64,000 nucleotides of DNA, from the NCBI GenBank assembly GCA_036346225.1, contig JARFIW010001110.1, positions 1,488,001 to 1,552,000 of the forward strand, in the 5' to 3' direction. The stretch's first letter is position 1; every line of letters begins with the position of its first letter. A program made the translations under genes and the position numbers. The notes under the pieces are model-generated. The model had not been told where the DNA came from. It worked only from the letters and a program-made list of their open reading frames with translations, and did not search any database. This DNA comes from Platerodrilus igneus (Eukaryota; Arthropoda; Insecta; Coleoptera; Lycidae). This document shows, one piece after another, positions 1 through 10,053 of the stretch.

Positions 1-1772
1 GTTTTCCAACGTACAGCAGTTCTTAAATTTGGGAAGAGAATCTCGCTTGTTGCTTCTGTTTGTAATGTTTAAAAAATTGACTTGCACACGAACCCGGCAG
101 AATTTTTGACAATATCACTTACTTGTGCGTCACACGCCTACAGGTTTTTAAATATTTATCTTGCATCACTATAAATCCGCGAACATATGGGCATAACCCC
201 CGCGAAACTGGAAAAGTATCACTTCTTTCCAATTTTTACTAATGTGATACGAAGTGGAATATTCTATCTGTCATGCCAGAGAACGCTACCCGCGAACTAC
301 GTTTCTCTCTACTTCTTGACCACGGACGGTCCCATTGGAAAAACTCCCTGTCTTTGGCTAAAGCCTTCAATTATATAGACTAATTCCTACTCTAATAATT
401 ATGTACGTCATTTTCTGCTATCCAATGACTGAACAGAACCTCCCACAAAACAAGATTTCAGAAACCAAATCCAACCCCTTTTTAGATGAGAATCACGGAA
501 GCAATTATTCTCCCAAGGGTTTAATAATATTTTTCCTTCTACAAATTACTTAGTAATTGCAATGTGGAACCTATCTATGGCGACAGCAGTCTGCCCTTAA
601 CAAAGACCGGCTAACTTACTTGAGCCGAAATGGATTTTAAATACAATGGATGTCTCCAGACTACTTAAAATTACTAGTAGTATTTGAACAAATCAAATTG
701 GAAATAGTTTTGCGCTATTTATAATATTTTGTTTTGTCTAACCCGCTGTCAATCAACGAAAATATTAAGAAGGTTAAGCTTTTCAAACTGAAATTGGTTT
801 TCTTTATTTACGCTAAAAAGGTACTATTACATTTTAATTTTATCGGATTTGTCAGTCTGCAATCGACCTAAACTTTTAAGAGGTTTATTGTATTTGACTT
901 ACGAGGGTCTAGAGCTTTAAATGATGACCTGCCGCTGGAATTTACTAGCCTGAAGCTATCGGTAAATGTGGTCTTTTATTATAAAGGATCTTAAATAAAA
1001 TGAGGTGATTTATTGGTGTAAATTTTTGTTTATACTTTATTCAAGTTACTGAATTTTAATTAATTGATTTGTTTAATTTGTTAACGTTACAAAATAATGT
1101 TACAATGCCTATTTCTCATATATGTTTTAAATTCACCTTGTCATGCTTTCAGGTTAATAAAATTGTGTTGATATTGCAAAAGAATTTGCATGTGTATTCT
1201 TAGACACTCTTATTAAGCTATTAGTAGATATTAAACTTAATAAGATTTGCAATAGAGTTAATTAAAAAATGTATGTGTTATCTCTCGTATATATCGTAAA
1301 TGGACCAATGATTTTTAAAGATAACTTTGGCTAACATTGCGTGACATTGCTTACTCTAGATGATTTGTTAGAAAGAGTAAGTTAATATAATGCCATCAGC
1401 GTTCTGAAACAGACAAGCTGGTGTAATTAGGTTAATGTATGTCTGTAATTAGATTAATGTATGTCTATCTCTCTTTCACACCAACAAAGTCTTTTAGGAG
1501 CCATTTATAGTGTTTCCATGTCTTACACATATATTTGATCACAAGAAGCCGATTTTGATACAAGTTGGCCTACTTGTATTAGTACTTACCTACGAGCGAT
1601 AGATTAATTATTCTAATAATTCCAATTAATTCTATAGCTGGTTGGGGTAAAACAACTTAACGGAAAGCAATGCTTTTGAATTTCTTTGTCTAATTTCTGA
1701 ATAAATTATAATTTGACATAGCTTTGAATAGATAAGGTGTGTATTACAAACAACTTTAAGAAATAATTTTAG
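1..1772. other. AT-rich sequence upstream of the receptor exons
   Basis: No gene could be supported here. The receptor exon beginning at 1773 covers roughly the middle of a typical odorant receptor, so exons for the N-terminal third should lie in this stretch or to the left of the window. Short open frames exist (for example 187-378) but none shows receptor-like membrane segments or convincing splice sites. Confidence 0.4.
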
Positions 1773-2263
1773 TATATTGGAAAAATCGGTGCAGTGATCT
1801 TCAACCATCAAAAACTAGTGACTCTAATTCCGATCATAATCAGAGCATACATGATACGAAAACAATCAGAACCACTTACAAAAGATTTGGATTGCCTTAC
1901 ACATTATTATCTGCTACTACAACGAACCTTCCTTGCAGCGGTCTGCACACTTGGACTAGCACTCATACTATCCATGTTTGTTAGAAAAAGCTTACCTTTT
2001 GGAATTTGGAAAATGCAGTCCTATTCTGTTTTATATGTAACAGCGTATCTTTCACAAGCAACGACATTAATAATAATTTGTCCAACAGTATTAGCATTGG
2101 ATTTAATTTTCCTTCTTTGCTGTGTAGAAACGATTGTGCAATGCCGACTGCTTAAGCAACATTTTAAAGAACTTGATATATCTCGAGTAAATGTGTACGA
2201 AACCCAATTGGTATATCTGAAGAAACTGAGGGAACATATACAACATCACTCCTTTATTTTGAG
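1773..2263 (+). CDS. Odorant receptor (7tm_6 family), internal exon a
   Basis: Seen: an open frame follows a pyrimidine-rich acceptor (TTTTAG at 1767-1772) and runs to a donor AG/GTATTC at 2263/2264. It holds several hydrophobic segments, including one with LLLQRTFLAAVCTLGLALIL and one with VTAYLSQATTLIIICPTVLA, the short motif LPFGIWK between them, and a charged end with LKKLREHIQHHSFIL. Known: insect odorant receptors carry LPF.IW between membrane segments 3 and 4 and a conserved H..IL just before the C-terminal block. They are ligand-gated cation channel subunits in olfactory neuron dendrites, paired with Orco. Exon phase at the end is 2, matching the next exon. The GTG at 1794 is not a start; the frame is open back to the acceptor. 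The N-terminal exons were not found. A gustatory receptor is less likely because the C-terminal exon has the TAGGLF pattern. Confidence 0.82.
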
Positions 2264-2311
2264 GTATTCGAATAATTAGTATTCATGAATCGTATTAATT
2301 GCCGTCTGTAG

Positions 2312-2413
2312 GTTTATTGAAGTTTATCAGAATTTCTATTCCAGTTTAGCAATAGTTGAATATTACTCAATAAGTCCTGTAATTTGCGTGGAAATATACT
2401 GCGTATTTCTCAG
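2312..2413 (+). CDS. Odorant receptor (7tm_6 family), internal exon b
   Basis: Seen: acceptor GTCTGTAG ends at 2311 and donor CAG/GTAAAAG begins at 2414, so the upstream intron is only 48 bases. Joined to exon a the boundary codon is AGG (Arg), and the frame then reads FIEVYQNFYSSLAIVEYY and ICVEIYCVFL. Known: this matches the receptor segment after H..IL (a Phe/Tyr-rich stretch followed by a hydrophobic segment with a conserved I-C). The exon is too short to stand out as an open frame and was found by following splice phase. It ends in phase 2, again matching the next exon. Without it exon a would end at TAG 2277-2279. Confidence 0.75.
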
Positions 2414-2462
2414 GTAAAAGTGATTATATATTTCTATATAAAGAACAACTTTTATTTTTCAG

Positions 2463-2562
2463 CACCTCGATTTCATCTTTTATAAGAGCTGGAGCATCGA
2501 TTTTTCTTTGCATATTTCAGATTGCATTCTATTCTGTTCCAAATGATTATGTAACAAACGAG
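2463..2562 (+). CDS. Odorant receptor (7tm_6 family), internal exon c
   Basis: Seen: acceptor TTATTTTTCAG ends at 2462 and a near-consensus donor GAG/GTAAGT begins at 2563. The frame reads TSISSFIRAGASIFLCIFQI and ends SVPNDYVTNE. Known: the hydrophobic segment with C.FQ followed by an acidic end matches membrane segment 6 of insect odorant receptors and the join to the A.Y.SNWY block. The exon ends in phase 0. The next exon that fits in both phase and protein order is at 24828, about 22.3 kb downstream, and everything between appears to be intron filled with mobile elements. Confidence 0.75.
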
Positions 2563-2750
2563 GTAAGTTTCTATAATCGTAATATTGAATCGAATGAAAT
2601 GTATTTCAATTGTAGACCTTTTGGGAAGAAGGAATAAACGGGTGATGTTAGAGTTGGTTACCGTGGTTTTAGCATTTTTATATAACTAAATTTATTTAAC
2701 GCTGAATGCTACTGTCCGAATAGTTCCCTCCACCGCTCCTATATGCGGAG

Positions 2751-3004
2751 TTGTGTGTGTGTGCGTGCGCGTGTGCGCGTGTGCGCGTATGTGCGTGCGC
2801 GCGCGTGCGCGTGTGCGCGTGCGTGCGTGCGTGCGCGCGTGCGTGCGTGCGTGCGCGCGCGTGTGAGTGTGCGCGTGTGCGCGTGTGTGCATGTGCGCGT
2901 GTGCGCATGTGCGCGTGTGCGCGTGTGCGCGTGTGCGCGTGTGTGCGTGTGTGTGTGTGGTGTGTGGTGTGGTTGGTGTGTGAAGTGTGTGTGGTGTGTG
3001 TGTT
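2751..3004. repeat. Alternating purine-pyrimidine tract (TG/CG), about 250 bp
   Basis: Seen: near-perfect alternation of GT and GC dinucleotides from 2751 to about 2959, grading into GTGTGGTGT up to 3004. The long open frames through it, on both strands, encode only low-complexity Arg-Ala-His or Cys-Val peptides and are artefacts of the repeat. It sits about 190 bases inside the large receptor intron. Known: such alternating tracts can adopt Z-DNA and mutate by replication slippage. Confidence 0.95.
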
Positions 3005-3240
3005 TTTATTTTTGATTTATTTATTTTCAGTATGCTCCATTATATTTGTAATAATACATACATAAAATTGATCTTAAATCTCTTAAAATTTAAATATAAC
3101 AACAGATTTGTGTACTACAAAATTAGATGTAGTTATAATTATTAATTGATGTAGGCAATTTTGTATTTGTTCCAGTAGTTGAAATCCATTATTCACATAT
3201 CAAATCAAAGTTGATTTTTTTGACGAATGTTAAAAATAAA
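3005..3240. other. AT-rich spacer before the LINE 3' end
   Basis: Nothing recognisable apart from AT-rich intronic sequence. The T-rich stretch near 3208-3225 could be the poly(A) side of the minus-strand LINE, but no target-site duplication was identified. Confidence 0.4.
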
Positions 3241-3299
3241 TGTAGGTGATTTTTCAAGGGTCTTCTTTTTTGGGTGGCCAGTCTCCTCCATTTAATATA

Positions 3300-4606
3300 A
3301 TTTCGATTCTTAGATTCTACGTTCAATTTTTAATTTAGACCATGTGTAGAGCAAATGGTCTACTGTTTGTTCGTCTTCTTCGCAAATACATATAGGATTT
3401 GTGCTAATTTTAAATTTATATAGATAGCTATTTAATCCACCATAACCAGTTAATATTGTTGTTAATGTTGGGAATATTGGTAATTTAATTTTCTTCCGAT
3501 GTTGAATTGTAGGAGAAAATGCTCTGGTTTGTGAGCCTTTTGTGGAATTGGACCATCTGATTTGCCAAATATTTTCACTTTCTTTTTGTACTATTCTTAT
3601 AACTTTAGATTTGGAATACGATTAAATATTGATTCTTTGGTAGAAAGTTGTGTTGCATCTTTTGCCACTTTGTCTGCCACTTCATTTCCAATTATTCCCA
3701 CATGTGATTTTATCCATCCGAAATGGATTGCCCAGGATTTTTCATTTAAAGAATTCATTTGTATTCTGATTTTATTTATTAAATTATTATTATTATTTGG
3801 ATTTTCCAATGAGTCCTTTACTGTCTGTATATATTGCAATTTTTCTATTTTCTACTGAGGTGTTTGATAGTTCCAAAATATTTTCCAAGGCTATTAAAAT
3901 TGCTAATGCTTCTGCTTGGTTGTTGCTGCAGTTGTCATTTAATTTAAATTTTAAATTTACATAATATATTTTTACAATTGTATAATATAAGTCCTGCTCC
4001 TACTTTTCCGTCGTTTTTGCTGCCTTCTGTGTAGGCTTCATAATTATATGTGTAGTTTTTTATTACTGTTTTAATTTCAGATATGTAGTGTAGTCTTCTA
4101 CTTTGAGGTGTCGGTCTATCAAAATTGTATTTTTTATCTTGATTTTTTATTATTTTATTAAGATTATTAAAGTCACATAATTTAATTGTTATAGGCGTTA
4201 CTTCTGTAATTATGCAAGATGCATCATATGATAGAGTACGACATGCTTTTGCAATTCTTAGATTTATATGTCTCTGTACTCGTTCTAGTTTTCTAGAGTT
4301 TACTTTTTTAGATATAGCTTCTATCCATACTGGTGTACCGTAGAATAACAATGGTAATATAGCTCCTTTATAAATTACTTTTAGTGATTTGTGATTCAAA
4401 CCCCATTTCAGTTTTGCAGATATTGATAATTCATTTGTAATGTTTCGACATTTTTCAGTTACTTCAGTTATGCGATGGTTGAAGTTAAATTTTTCATCGA
4501 TCCAAATTCCTAAATATTTTAATATGTCTACTATTTCTAAAAGTTTGTTGTTCATGTAAATATTGATATTTCTAATGTTTTTAGATGTTCTGTTTGATAT
4601 AGTCAT
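3300..4606 (-). pseudogene. LINE ORF2: RT thumb, RNase H-like domain and C-terminal Cys/His segment
   Basis: Seen: from 4606 the frame carries LKYLGIWIDEKFNF (RT thumb), then YTEGSKNDGKVGAGL, then, after a break, WIKSHVGIIGNEVADKVAK (3650-3720). It ends near 3330-3400 with CICEEDEQTVDHLLY. Known: YTDGS and the GNE.AD helix are RNase H signatures; the first catalytic Asp is Glu here. The final segment matches the C-terminal knuckle of R1/I-type elements. Frame breaks near 3940 and 3590 separate the pieces. Confidence 0.75.
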
Positions 4607-4619
4607 GGCTTTTGACTTT

Positions 4620-5965
4620 TATTCGCTGAATTTCATTTTGTGTGTTTCCATCCAATATGATACTTTGTGTAGTTCGATGTTTGCATAGTTTTCACATTCC
4701 AAAAGGTTATCTCCTTTTATTAGTAAGACTAAATCATCTGCAAAAGCTATTATTTTTAATTTTATTTTAGAAGGGAGTCATAATTGACGTTCCATAAGAT
4801 TGGGCTACAACACGACCCTTGTTGACATCCTTTAGAATTTTTTTCTTCTATTGTAAAATTGTGTTGTGTGATTAATGCAGTTCTGTTTATAAAGTAATTT
4901 TGAGTCAGATTAAATAGATTTTTTGGACAATTAAAATTTCGTAGTGCGTTTAATATTGATGGCCACCACACAGCATCAAATGCACCTTTTACGTCGAGAT
5001 TTATCATTATTACATACTGATTTCTTTTCAAACATTCAGATACAAATTCTTTTAGGTACATGAGTGCATATATGGCATTTTGTTGCGATGTGAATCCAAA
5101 TTGTATTGGACTGAGTAGGTTATGCGAATTTAAGTAGTGCGTTAATCTGCCAGCTAGCAATTTTTCTAATATTTTATCGCCAACGTTAAGAAGGCTTATT
5201 AGTCGGAATTTTGAAGGATCTTTACTGTCTTCCTTACCTGGTTTGATGACTGGTAAAATTATTGATTTCTTCCATATACTTGGAAATATTCCTCGTTTTA
5301 GGCATTCATTATAGATTCCTGTTGTGAATAAAGGTAGTGATTTATATAAAACTAAATATGTGCTATTTATACCATCTTCTCCGGGTGCTTTTTTGTGGTT
5401 TATGTTTATAATTGTATATTTAACTTCTGTTTGAGTGAATGGTTTGTCGTTATCAGTATTTAGTTTTTCGTTTATAAGATTTCTTATTTGTTTTTGAATA
5501 GAATTGTCGGTATTACTAGAATCTTTTGTACAAAAATATTTTAATATATATTCTGCAGTGTCTTTTAAACTTTTTGTGTAAGTGCCATCAGCTTTTTGTA
5601 TGGTAGTGAGAATTGCTTTTCCAAAAGTTGTTTTTGTCGCTAGTTTATATACTGCATGCATTCCAAGGATTGGACGTGTTTGTTAAGTTGCAGTATTCCT
5701 TCCAAGACTTAAATTTTTCTAATTCTAATTTATTTTTGTATAAAGTATTCTCTTGGAGATAAAGTTGCTTTCGTTCTTCGCGCAGTGTAGTATTATTTTT
5801 TGTACGTTGGTATCTTCTACGTAATGCATTGCATCTTTTCCTCAATATTGTGAGTTCTAGATTGCACCAAGGGACTGATCTATTTTTCGTTGTATCTTTA
5901 AGACTATATGTTGATTTAAAAGTAGTTTTACACGCGTTTATTAAGGCTAATTGGAAATTTTTCAT
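4620..5965 (-). pseudogene. LINE ORF2: reverse transcriptase domain, frameshifted
   Basis: Seen: two overlapping minus-strand frames (5965-5645 and 5661-4762) join near NPWNA, a motif preceding the palm. After them come KPGKEDSKDPSKFRLISLLN, NLDVKGAFDAVWW (first catalytic Asp) and KGCQQGSCCSPILWN. A one-base shift near 4762 leads to AFADDLVLLIKGDN at about 4700-4750, which holds the FADD catalytic pair, then a TAA after KMKFSE at about 4620. Known: these are the standard LINE palm motifs. The active-site residues are present, but two frameshifts and a stop prevent translation of the whole. Confidence 0.85.
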
Positions 5966-6058
5966 AAATTATTCGAAGTTTTTGGTGTTTGCAGCTATTT
6001 TAGATAATTCTTCATCGATGTTGGATTCTTCAGATTTCCAGTTAAACTGCTTTTTTAA

Positions 6059-6841
6059 CTACTTTTTAATCATTTTTGCAAATAAATCACTTTTATTTTC
6101 GTTTACTATATATCTAAAACGAATTAATTCCATATCGTGTTTCTCTGTGGTATTTTTCTGTATAGTAAATTGAATTAGGTTGTGATATGAGCCGCATTCG
6201 TCTTCTCCACATTTCCAATTTTTTATTAGAGGTAATAATTTCGTATTCGATAATGTAAGATCGATGTTAATTCGACCCCTTCTCCTAATGAATGTTAAAA
6301 GATCCTGTTCCTTATTAATTATAATTAAGTTATTTGCTGCAATAAATTGTTCCATTTGTTTGCCTCTAGTATTGGTAATTTTGTCATGGCATGTCGTTGA
6401 ACGAGAGTTTGAATCAGTACAAATAATGCAACCATAATTTCCAATAAAAGCCAAAATATTTTCTATTTTATTGAAATCTGTTACAATATTTTTAGTTATA
6501 TCACAATATAGGTTGATTGCGTAAATATCCAAATTCTTAAGTTTTATTTGAACTACAATACAGTCTTCGTCAGAAAGTTGTTGAATGAGCAAAGCGTCTA
6601 TTTTATTGTTCTTAATAATGATTGCCGCCCTGTTTTTATTTTGTCCTGCGATATAGATTTCATATTTATTGTTAATACCAGAAATTTTGTTTTTTAGTCT
6701 ATATGGTTCTTGTATGAAGGTTATATCAGTGTTATTTTCTGTTATCAATTGATTTAGAGTAATTGTTGCAGATCTTGAATGCATAGTATTAATTTGAATA
6801 CATTTGATAGTTAGTTTGTTATTTTTGTGAGTCACATTCAA
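6059..6841 (-). pseudogene. LINE ORF2: endonuclease domain (EEP family, R1-like)
   Basis: Seen: 260 residues beginning near KCIQINTMHSRSAT, followed by ITFIQEPY (catalytic E), RAAIII, CTDSNSRST (D..N pair) and a C-terminal DECGSYHNLIQF in place of the SDHN motif. Known: the exonuclease-endonuclease-phosphatase fold nicks target DNA to prime reverse transcription. The usual SDHN is changed here to SYHN, which would remove a catalytic Asp. The domain is otherwise the longest intact piece of the element. It ends at a stop at 6059-6061, and reverse transcriptase sequence continues downstream in a broken frame. Confidence 0.8.
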
Positions 6842-6844
6842 TTT

Positions 6845-7181
6845 TTTGTTTGTGTCTTCTTAAAGCTAATTGATAACAAGGGCATTTTTTATCCAGTGAT
6901 GAGTGTTGTTCATCTATGGGAATTTGCTTGTTAAATTTCTTATAATTCACGCAGTTTATACATTTTATATCTTTTTCTTAAGCAATACATTCGCTTACTT
7001 TGTGATTACCGGTGCAGTTAGGACATGTTAGGATCCCTTTGCAATCTCTAGCTCTATGGTTGAATTTGCAACAATTAAAACATTTACTCACCATAAGGTA
7101 ATATTCGCAATTACAAATTTGCCATATCATTTTAATTTTCTTTCGTACCATCTTAATTCTACTATTACCATTTACTTCCAA
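6845..7181 (-). pseudogene. LINE ORF1 remnant with three zinc knuckles
   Basis: Seen: on the minus strand a first knuckle CFNCCKFNHRARDC (C-X2-C-X4-H-X4-C) and a second CPNCTGNHKVSEC (C-X2-C-X3-H-X4-C) are followed by an in-frame stop near 6978. In the same frame comes a third metal-binding segment, CINCVNYKKFN and, further on, HSSLDKKCPCY. Known: R1-clade ORF1 proteins end with three such knuckles, which bind RNA in the retrotransposition particle. The third knuckle is usually missed because of the stop between it and the first two. ORF1 ends about 20 bases inside ORF2, in another frame. Confidence 0.75.
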
Positions 7182-7489
7182 AACAAAATTCCTATTATTT
7201 TTTTGTTTATAAAAATAAATTTTGGGGTGATTTCAGTATTTGATAGAAATAAATCGGGATTTTGTGATGATATAATTTTTGGTACATTTTCAATAGTTAC
7301 ATCTTTAGGAATATTGTATATAATTATTCTTGGTTTCAGCATTTTGGGAAGATAAGCTTCTAGTTCTTTTTCTCAAGTTTTATTAGTTTCTGACTTAATT
7401 TCCTCTACGTCTTGTTTACTTGATGATTCAATAACTAGTTTACCATCTCTAAGACCTTTGAGCGACTTTATACTATTATAACACCGCCG

Positions 7490-8740
7490 GCGCGGTTCGC
7501 GAGACACTATGTCAGTTGGTACCAATATTAGATAATGTAGAAATTGACACGCAAATTATCGATGACGTCACACAATATGCAAATTATTGCAACATAATTA
7601 CACAAAATTTAAAGGAAATAAATTTTAAAAAACCCCAAAGGGGGCTCTCACGTGAATATGTAGAGCTTCCTTCAGGATTACTCCATGATGGTCGTCGGCG
7701 GCTTTGGCTAATCTTTCTCGGGTGTGGAAATTCTTGAACCGGTTGAATCCAAATTCAATTGTCTTCTTTCTAAATGTAGACAAATAAGTTAGGGAGACAA
7801 AGTAAGGTTCGATAAATTTGGAATCACAGGAAACCTACATATCAGAAAAAGACACGATACGATACGATACAACTCCGCTTCTTTACATCTCGGAGGCTAG
7901 TCCCAACGCGTCTCCCGGAAAATTCCCCACTTCCTTATTGACCCACCGCGTCGGCGCGAATCTCGCGCAATGCACTCTTTGAAGTGACGGAAATACGTAC
8001 ACGTCCTTTTAAATTTATGGCGCGAAATTCTCACATATTACAACTTAATTAAGAGTGTCTAATGCCGATTTCGGCACGTAACAATCGCGACAAAGCCATA
8101 AAAAAAACTAAAAAAAAATAAAATAACTGTTAGCACAGTAACATCTTAAAATCTAAGTCCTAACTAACCTACATAAACCCTAACTTAAATCCTACAATAT
8201 GTTTATTTGAGACGCCACCTGGTTTTTCGACCAATAACACGTCTTCCGGATTACCAGGAAACGGAAAAGTGCACGTCTTTGATGTGGCGCAGTTATAATC
8301 GACAGCACAAATTTGTCGGGGAGCATCAAACACTACTTAAACTAGAACAAATGCGACAAGTCGCCTAACCTATATACTAAAACTAACATTACAGTTTCTT
8401 AAGTGCAGACGCACATGAGCGTTGCATCTAGACTGTTTCTTTGTTGGCAAAAAAGTGACCAAATTAAAAAATGTTTATAAGAGTGAGTTACTCTACACTC
8501 TAGCAAGTTTTTAGTTACTGGTACTCTGGTTTAATAAACAATACACATCAAAACTTGTCCATGACATGCTCGTGAATCAACAAATTTACCAAAAGTACCA
8601 CCTTACTAATTCCTTACATTGCTAACCTAACAAATTACATTTCTACCATCAGGTTAGCTTTTTCACTTAATACTAAAAAAAAAAATAATTCGCACGTCTG
8701 GTCATAAATACCAAACGTTAGGAAGATAAAAAGATAAAAC
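7490..8740. other. Non-coding stretch; possible solo LTR on the minus strand
   Basis: No gene supported. On the minus strand the sequence starting at about 8085 reads TGTTACGTGCCGAAATCGGC, which has the TG start and style of an insect LTR. The sequence down to about 7490 is unusually GC-rich in places (for example 7485-7510 and 7880-7990). No second LTR, target duplication or flanking coding sequence was found, so this is only a suggestion. Around 8240-8330 a short minus-strand frame looks protein-like but is not recognised. Confidence 0.25.
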
Positions 8741-8744
8741 AAAA

Positions 8745-9035
8745 TCTAAAGTTATTATCGAAGTTAATAGATAAGATAACGATATTGAGCTTAAATTATT
8801 ATCAACGGTAATAGGTAAGATAACGATATTAAGCTTTAGTTAATAATAGAGATAATAGGTAAGATAGCGATAATAAACTAAAGTTATTATTAAAGGTAAT
8901 AGGTAAAATAAAGATATTAAGATAAGGTTATTATACAAGATAATAAATAAGATAAAGATATTAACTTAAGTTATTACCCAAGATAATAAATAAAATAAAG
9001 ATATTAACTTAAGTTATTATCAAAGACAATATAAC
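8745..9035. repeat. AT-rich minisatellite, unit about 47-54 bp
   Basis: Seen: about six imperfect copies of a unit resembling AGTTATTATC...GGTAATAGGT then AAGATAACGATATTAAGCTT. The last copies are the most alike (ATAAAGATATTAACTTAAGT at about 8995-9015 and just before). It lies between the LINE remnants and the leader of Gypsy element A. Confidence 0.8.
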
Positions 9036-10053
9036 GATAGATTGGCTCCGTGGAGCCGTTATATGGGAATTTCTCGTGCTCTCTAAAAAGAGCTACCTGT
9101 GAAGCATGCCCGTTTGCAATAAACGGCACGAGGGACCGGCAAAGGAATTTGGGTGCATTCCTGCACCCGGCGTTAATTGATGTCGGTCATATAATTACCC
9201 TATATCCACACAATATATCTACATACACTCACACATTCATACACTCATACATACATTCACTGTTAGCGAACATGTGCGCTGACAGCGGCACCGCATGACC
9301 TCACGAAAGATTTCCAGAGACGTGGTCCAAGTGTCTGTGAAAAACCCCCGCGCAACCACACGGTGACTAACGCAAATGAAAAGGCAGTAGTAATAGGAAC
9401 GGTAGAAAGAGGGAGGTAGGTATTTGGAATGCATAAGAGGCACTTCCAGGTAGAAGAAAATAGAGGAAGGGCTCGCATTGAGCTAAAGAGACAGAAAAGG
9501 TGGATAGCAAAGCGCTACTCAACCAGCCAATGTAGTCAGTAGCCCGGAGTGAGGGAAAAATCACTCTTATGTGGTAGACGGGTGTTCCGGGACGAGAACA
9601 GGTCTACCGAAGGAAAGATAAGGTGGTGTTTAGTGACCTTTTACTGCAGTTGGCGCCCTTCTTATTTTATTTGGAAACTATCAACTGCCCACGGCTCAAT
9701 ATTGTTACTAGACCGGGAACCGCACCATATTTTATGCAATCCGTTCCAGGACGATTCCTTATTTTGGATGCCTAAAGAGATCGGAGCAAAACAAGGATAT
9801 TTTCAAAATTTAATTTGGGTGTATCTACTCATTAGAATCCCGAGGTATTCGTCAGAAATTTCTGGCACCTAAACGTTTTGGGGCCTGTTTTGCTACTCAT
9901 AATTACCTCGATTTATTGGAATAGAATAATCAGTGTGTACTATAGTTTTTCCATTAATTTGTGTTTTGGGAAAGGTTAGTGTCAGTTACCAATTAACTAA
10001 AATTTTAACTTTTAGCCATCCAATTGTGTTTAAACAAACTGGTCAATTTTAAT
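9036..10053 (+). other. Leader or possible 5' LTR region of Gypsy element A
   Basis: Seen: GC-richer than its surroundings. A TTGGCGCCC string at about 9650 resembles a primer-binding site and lies about 400 bases before the gag start. Any 5' LTR would end just before it. I found no matching LTR copy downstream of the integrase, so the LTR boundaries are unknown. Small open frames here (9050-9298, 9549-9872) have no recognisable content. Confidence 0.35.

Larger units (their letters stand above)
3240..7480 (-). mobile_element. Decayed R1-like LINE (non-LTR retrotransposon)
   Basis: Seen: on the minus strand, in order, are a Gag-like ORF1 end with three zinc knuckles, an apurinic-type endonuclease, a reverse transcriptase with FADD, an RNase H-like domain, and a C-terminal cysteine/histidine segment (CICEEDEQTVDH). 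ORF1 and ORF2 overlap near 6840. Known: this order is that of the R1/I/LOA group of LINEs; the endonuclease start (IQIN..RSRAAT) is closest to R1. Both ORFs carry stops and frameshifts, so this copy is dead. Upstream of about 7205 ORF1 is shattered by stops, and the exact 5' end is uncertain. It lies inside the receptor intron, opposite to the receptor gene. Confidence 0.85.

Noticed and set aside
1794..1796. Translation start of the receptor at 1794
   Set aside because: This is a GTG inside an open exon; the frame extends back to an acceptor at 1772, and receptors have a longer N-terminal part.
2692..3065. Several long overlapping open frames on both strands (60-104 codons)
   Set aside because: They are by-products of the TG/CG repeat, encoding only His/Arg/Ala or Cys/Val low-complexity peptides.
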